The notes under the pieces are model-generated. The model worked only from the letters and a program-made list of their open reading frames with translations. It did not search any database and was not told where the DNA came from. 64,000 bases of DNA from Mangifera indica (taxonomy: Eukaryota > Streptophyta > Magnoliopsida > Sapindales > Anacardiaceae): positions 13,522,449 through 13,586,448 of the forward strand of contig NC_058149.1 in NCBI RefSeq assembly GCF_011075055.1, in the 5' to 3' direction. Shown piece by piece: positions 61,171 to 64,000 of the stretch. Positions within the stretch are counted from its first letter, which is position 1. The number at the start of each line of letters is the position of its first letter. A program made the position numbers and the translations under genes.

Positions 61171-62732
61171 ATGGTGGGTGGTGGTAGCAGGAGAGACGTT
61201 GGATCGATTGTCATTAACAACAACAACGTGTTCGCTGCGTTGGAGAGTCTGAGGAAGAAAAAGAAGTCCGAAAAAGAGCGCGGGTCATCCAAAAGCACCG
61301 GCAAAGGGTCTTCCAAGACGCAGCAACACCAGAACAAAGAGCCTGAGGAGCCTCCGGTGTTTTGGGCTCCATCCCCGTTGAAAGTCAAATCATGGGCTGA
61401 TGTTGATGACGACGACGATTATTACGCCACCACGGCTCCACCGCAGTCGGTCTGGGGATCGTCGGAGGCGCCGCAGGATCACGAGAAGCCTACCAATGCA
61501 GAGGTAACAAAGGGTTTTGTTTTCACTTTATATAATGTTTTAATGCACATTTTATGACAATTTATAAATGTAGCTTTGTATATTATCTTTTGTGAATTTT
61601 TAATCTTTTGTGCTTTTACTATTATTTCCACCATTGTCAGGCTAATGGGATGAGTCTGGAGTCTGTGCTTGCTTTTTAGGGTTACAATCCTTCAAGTTTT
61701 TACCGGATTTTAGTGTTATAGCAAGTTACAACAACAGTTTGAATGGGTTAGCAAAATATTTAGTGATACCTTTTGACATGCTTGTCAGTTAATTAAAAAT
61801 TGACTATCCGGGATTTCAGGATAGTGAGAGCGAAGAAGATATTCTAGATGAAGGTGATGATGATGTTGTGGAAGAGCATGATCACGAACATGAGGTTCCA
61901 GTGCACCATGAACTGGTAGTGAAGATGCCTTCTGAAGGTTCCGTGATATCTAAACAGGAGACAGAGAAGCAACTATCAAAGAAGGAGAGAAAGAAGAAGG
62001 AACTTGCAGAGCTTGAGGCTCTTCTAGCTGATTTTGGGGTTGCCCCAAATGATAGCAATGGCCAAGTTGAATCACGTGGGTAATCGTGACCACTTCTGTG
62101 CTATAGTTATTTTCATGTTCTGTTATTTTTCAATCAGCAATCATCTGGTACTGCCCGCCCATGGCAGATGAGAAAACTTCTCTTCATAGTCTGGTTACAA
62201 CATTTTCTTGTGGATGGTTATAAAACCTTTGCTTCTGCTGTTTCTTTTCTTTCTAAAACGAAAAAGTAAAAGTCGTGGCTTTAACTCTTATTTAGAATTT
62301 ATATAGTACAACAATGTTTTGAATATTTGCTGAGCAAGAAAGTTTCTTAAACTTGCAGAGGTTGCACAAGGAAAGAAAGATTGCGAACCTAACAAAGAGG
62401 GAGAAAAGAAGGAAGATGCTCCTGGAGAATCAAAAACTGCTAAGAAGAAGAAAAAGAAGGATAAATCTTCAAAGGAGGGTCAGTCTAATGAGTCAGTTGT
62501 TGCGAATGGGCAAAATCAAGCTGTTGGAGCTGAGCAGGCAAAGGAGGATGCATCTACTGTTGATGTGAAAGAGCGCTTAAAGAAGATGGCATCTTCAAAA
62601 AAGAAGAAAAATAGTAAAGAGATGGATGCTGCTGCTAAAGCTGCTGCTCAAGAGGCTGCTGCAAGGAGTGCAAAACTTGCTGCAGCAAAGAAGAAAGAGA
62701 AGAACCATTATAACCAGCAGCCAGTGCGGTAA
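61171..62732 (+). CDS. Conserved plant Lys-rich protein of unknown function, 320 aa
   Basis: Three exons: 61171-61503, 61820-62075, 62359-62732 (963 nt). The second donor must be C|GTGGGT at 62075/62076: it joins in frame to the third exon (VAQGKKDCEPNKEGEKK), while the nearby GTAATC does not. The start is MVGGGSRRDVGSIVINNNNV. Visible segments are a short motif FAALESLRKKKK, a conserved-looking VFWAPSPLKVKSWADVDDDD at about 70-89, an acidic stretch (DSESEEDILDEGDDDVVEE) at about 112-130, KKELAELEALLADFGVAP at about 173-190, and a Lys/Ala-rich coiled tail ending KKKEKNHYNQQPVR. I recall plant proteins of this pattern but no assigned function. The basic and acidic low-complexity runs suggest a nuclear or ribonucleoprotein role, which is inference only. 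Confidence 0.8.
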
Positions 62733-63823
62733 AAAACTTCATTTTATTTCACAGGATATATGAACATGCAATTCTCGTTGTTCATATATATGACAAGGTG
62801 AAATTAAATGATATGGTTTGTTACTGCTTCTTAAAAGATGACATGTTAGCCTTATTGCCTATGGACTAGGGAAAGTTCATACGGGCATTTTGGGTCTTAA
62901 TTGTTGTGTTGTCGCGGGACACCATTGTTTTCATTTAGCAGTTTTGTTCATTCCAGACTCTTACCGCATTAGCAGTTGTTGATGACCGTATTGAAGTTCT
63001 TCTACTGAGATCTTATAACTGACCAGTTGTCCTGGAGGCACGGTCAAATGAGAAATTTTGCAATTTCTATTTATTTTTGTCAGGAACTCTTGTTTTTGGT
63101 TTTCAATTCAAGGGTGAGTAAAGACTGGTCTGTGAGGTTAGGCATGGTTGGATTCAGCAAATGTTGTCGATGAACTTTGCTTTGAGTTTTGAGAGATATA
63201 TGTAACTAGCGAGTATTATGTGCTTGATACAGTGGCCTCTAATATTAGACATTTTTCAATTACAAATAAATATAGATGTGAGCTAGGCATGTTGCTAGGT
63301 ATACGAAATTGCCATACAAATTTTAATTTGGCAAAGGAAGAAGAGAATTTAGGTGATAACCCAGTAGAACTAATTCATGGTTCACCTCGATTATTGTCAA
63401 GCTTAGTTTGACTTAATTATTGTCAAGTTTGACTTTCAAATTGAGCTCAAGCTTATTCTTATTTGACTTGACGAACTTGAGTTTTAACCGAACTCAAACC
63501 AAACAATACTTAACAAATGTGCCGGAATCTTGACAGTGGATATGATATATAAACCATAATTGTTCTTATTGAGTCAGCTTTGGATTTGTGACATTGAATA
63601 TATGAAGAAGCTCGTTTATTTCTGAGCAAAGAATAAGGATATATACTCTATCCAAAACTAATTTTACAATTCTAGCATTATTTGTCTATGTTTCTTGGGA
63701 TAATTTATACAATTTAGAAGATACACAAGGAAAGCAAAAATCCATCAAATTATAAAACTGTACGCATTTGCTGAGATATGGTCCAATGTAAGAAATTCGA
63801 CGGCAGACAAAATGAGAAATGAA
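62733..63823. other. 3' UTR and spacer at the right edge
   Basis: Holds the 3' UTR of the Lys-rich gene (to about 63100) and, at 63380-63520, one more degenerate GAGCTCAAGC-rich repeat fragment. No coding sequence was recognised. Confidence 0.5.
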
Positions 63824-63970
63824 TCAATCTTGTGATGTAGCAGAATATTCAAACAGGAGACGTTTTGAAGGAGCAGATTGCAGAAGCACTCTAAGGCGGC
63901 TTGTCAACTGATAGATCAACGTCCATTGCATAGCCATCTCCGAGTCTTTCATCTGCCGAACTATTGAGGC
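63824..63970 (-). CDS. Last coding exon of an unidentified minus-strand gene, partial
   Basis: A TTTTTAG acceptor at 63977-63971 (minus strand) opens a 147-nt exon in phase 0, encoding ASIVRQMKDSEMAMQWTLIY, then QLTSRLRVLLQSAPSKRLLF and EYSATSQD, with the stop at 63826-63824. The frame is open throughout, and the Leu/Arg-rich helical sequence looks like real protein, but I do not recognise the family. The rest of the gene lies beyond the right edge. The upstream sequence (63978-64000) reads as intron. Confidence 0.5.
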   Translation of the reverse strand, partial: ASIVRQMKDSEMAMQWTLIYQLTSRLRVLLQSAPSKRLLFEYSATSQD

Positions 63971-64000
63971 CTAAAAACAGGTGACAAAATGATTGTTTTA

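Noticed and set aside
1..64000. Possibility of a biosynthetic cluster, CRISPR array or organelle DNA insert
   Set aside because: Neighbouring genes belong to unrelated housekeeping families, no spaced short repeats occur, and I saw no plastid or mitochondrial genes.

Overview
This window is nuclear DNA of a flowering plant, most likely a eudicot. The evidence is genes split by GT-AG introns, AT-rich spacers full of small transposable-element relics, and plant-only families (FLZ zinc finger, LRR-extensin, MOT1 molybdate transporter, AGD14-type ArfGAP, EPCR-type Enhancer-of-polycomb homologue). I cannot name the species. Gene models were assembled by hand: exon ends were placed at GT/AG sites that keep the reading frame, and every complete model closes on a whole number of codons.

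Layout, left to right: the 3' end of a Shaker-type K+ channel (1-735, +); a 96-residue coiled-coil protein (996-2045, -); a 6-kb AT-rich spacer with an inverted-repeat element; an FLZ zinc-finger gene (9159-10435, +) with a 5'-UTR intron; a 4-kb spacer; a CHY/RING E3 ubiquitin ligase (14402-16627, -) whose likely promoter lies 3.1 kb upstream near 19.8 kb; an intronless LRR-extensin (21876-23471, +); a spacer with a hAT-like element; a SWIM-zinc-finger gene resembling a domesticated Mutator transposase (27108-30806, -); a Tourist-like MITE; an intronless MOT1 gene (33553-34947, +); an AGD14-like ArfGAP with 13 coding exons (35803-40837, -); an EPCR1/2-like gene of 1774 codons (43414-50004, -); a 5.5-kb transposon-rich spacer; a SYP32-like Golgi syntaxin (55578-58938, +); a conserved Lys-rich protein of unknown role (61171-62732, +); and the last coding exon of an unidentified gene (63824-63970, -).

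These are ordinary, independently transcribed plant genes and I see no operon or biosynthetic cluster. The ArfGAP and the syntaxin both act in Golgi traffic, but nothing ties them together here. The most notable structure is the 51.1-54.9 kb spacer. It holds a run of Mutator-like foldback elements: one with an exact 9-bp target-site duplication (TSD), one split by a second element that has its own exact 9-bp TSD, and a third truncated one. A second theme is that the SWIM gene appears to descend from a transposase of the same superfamily.
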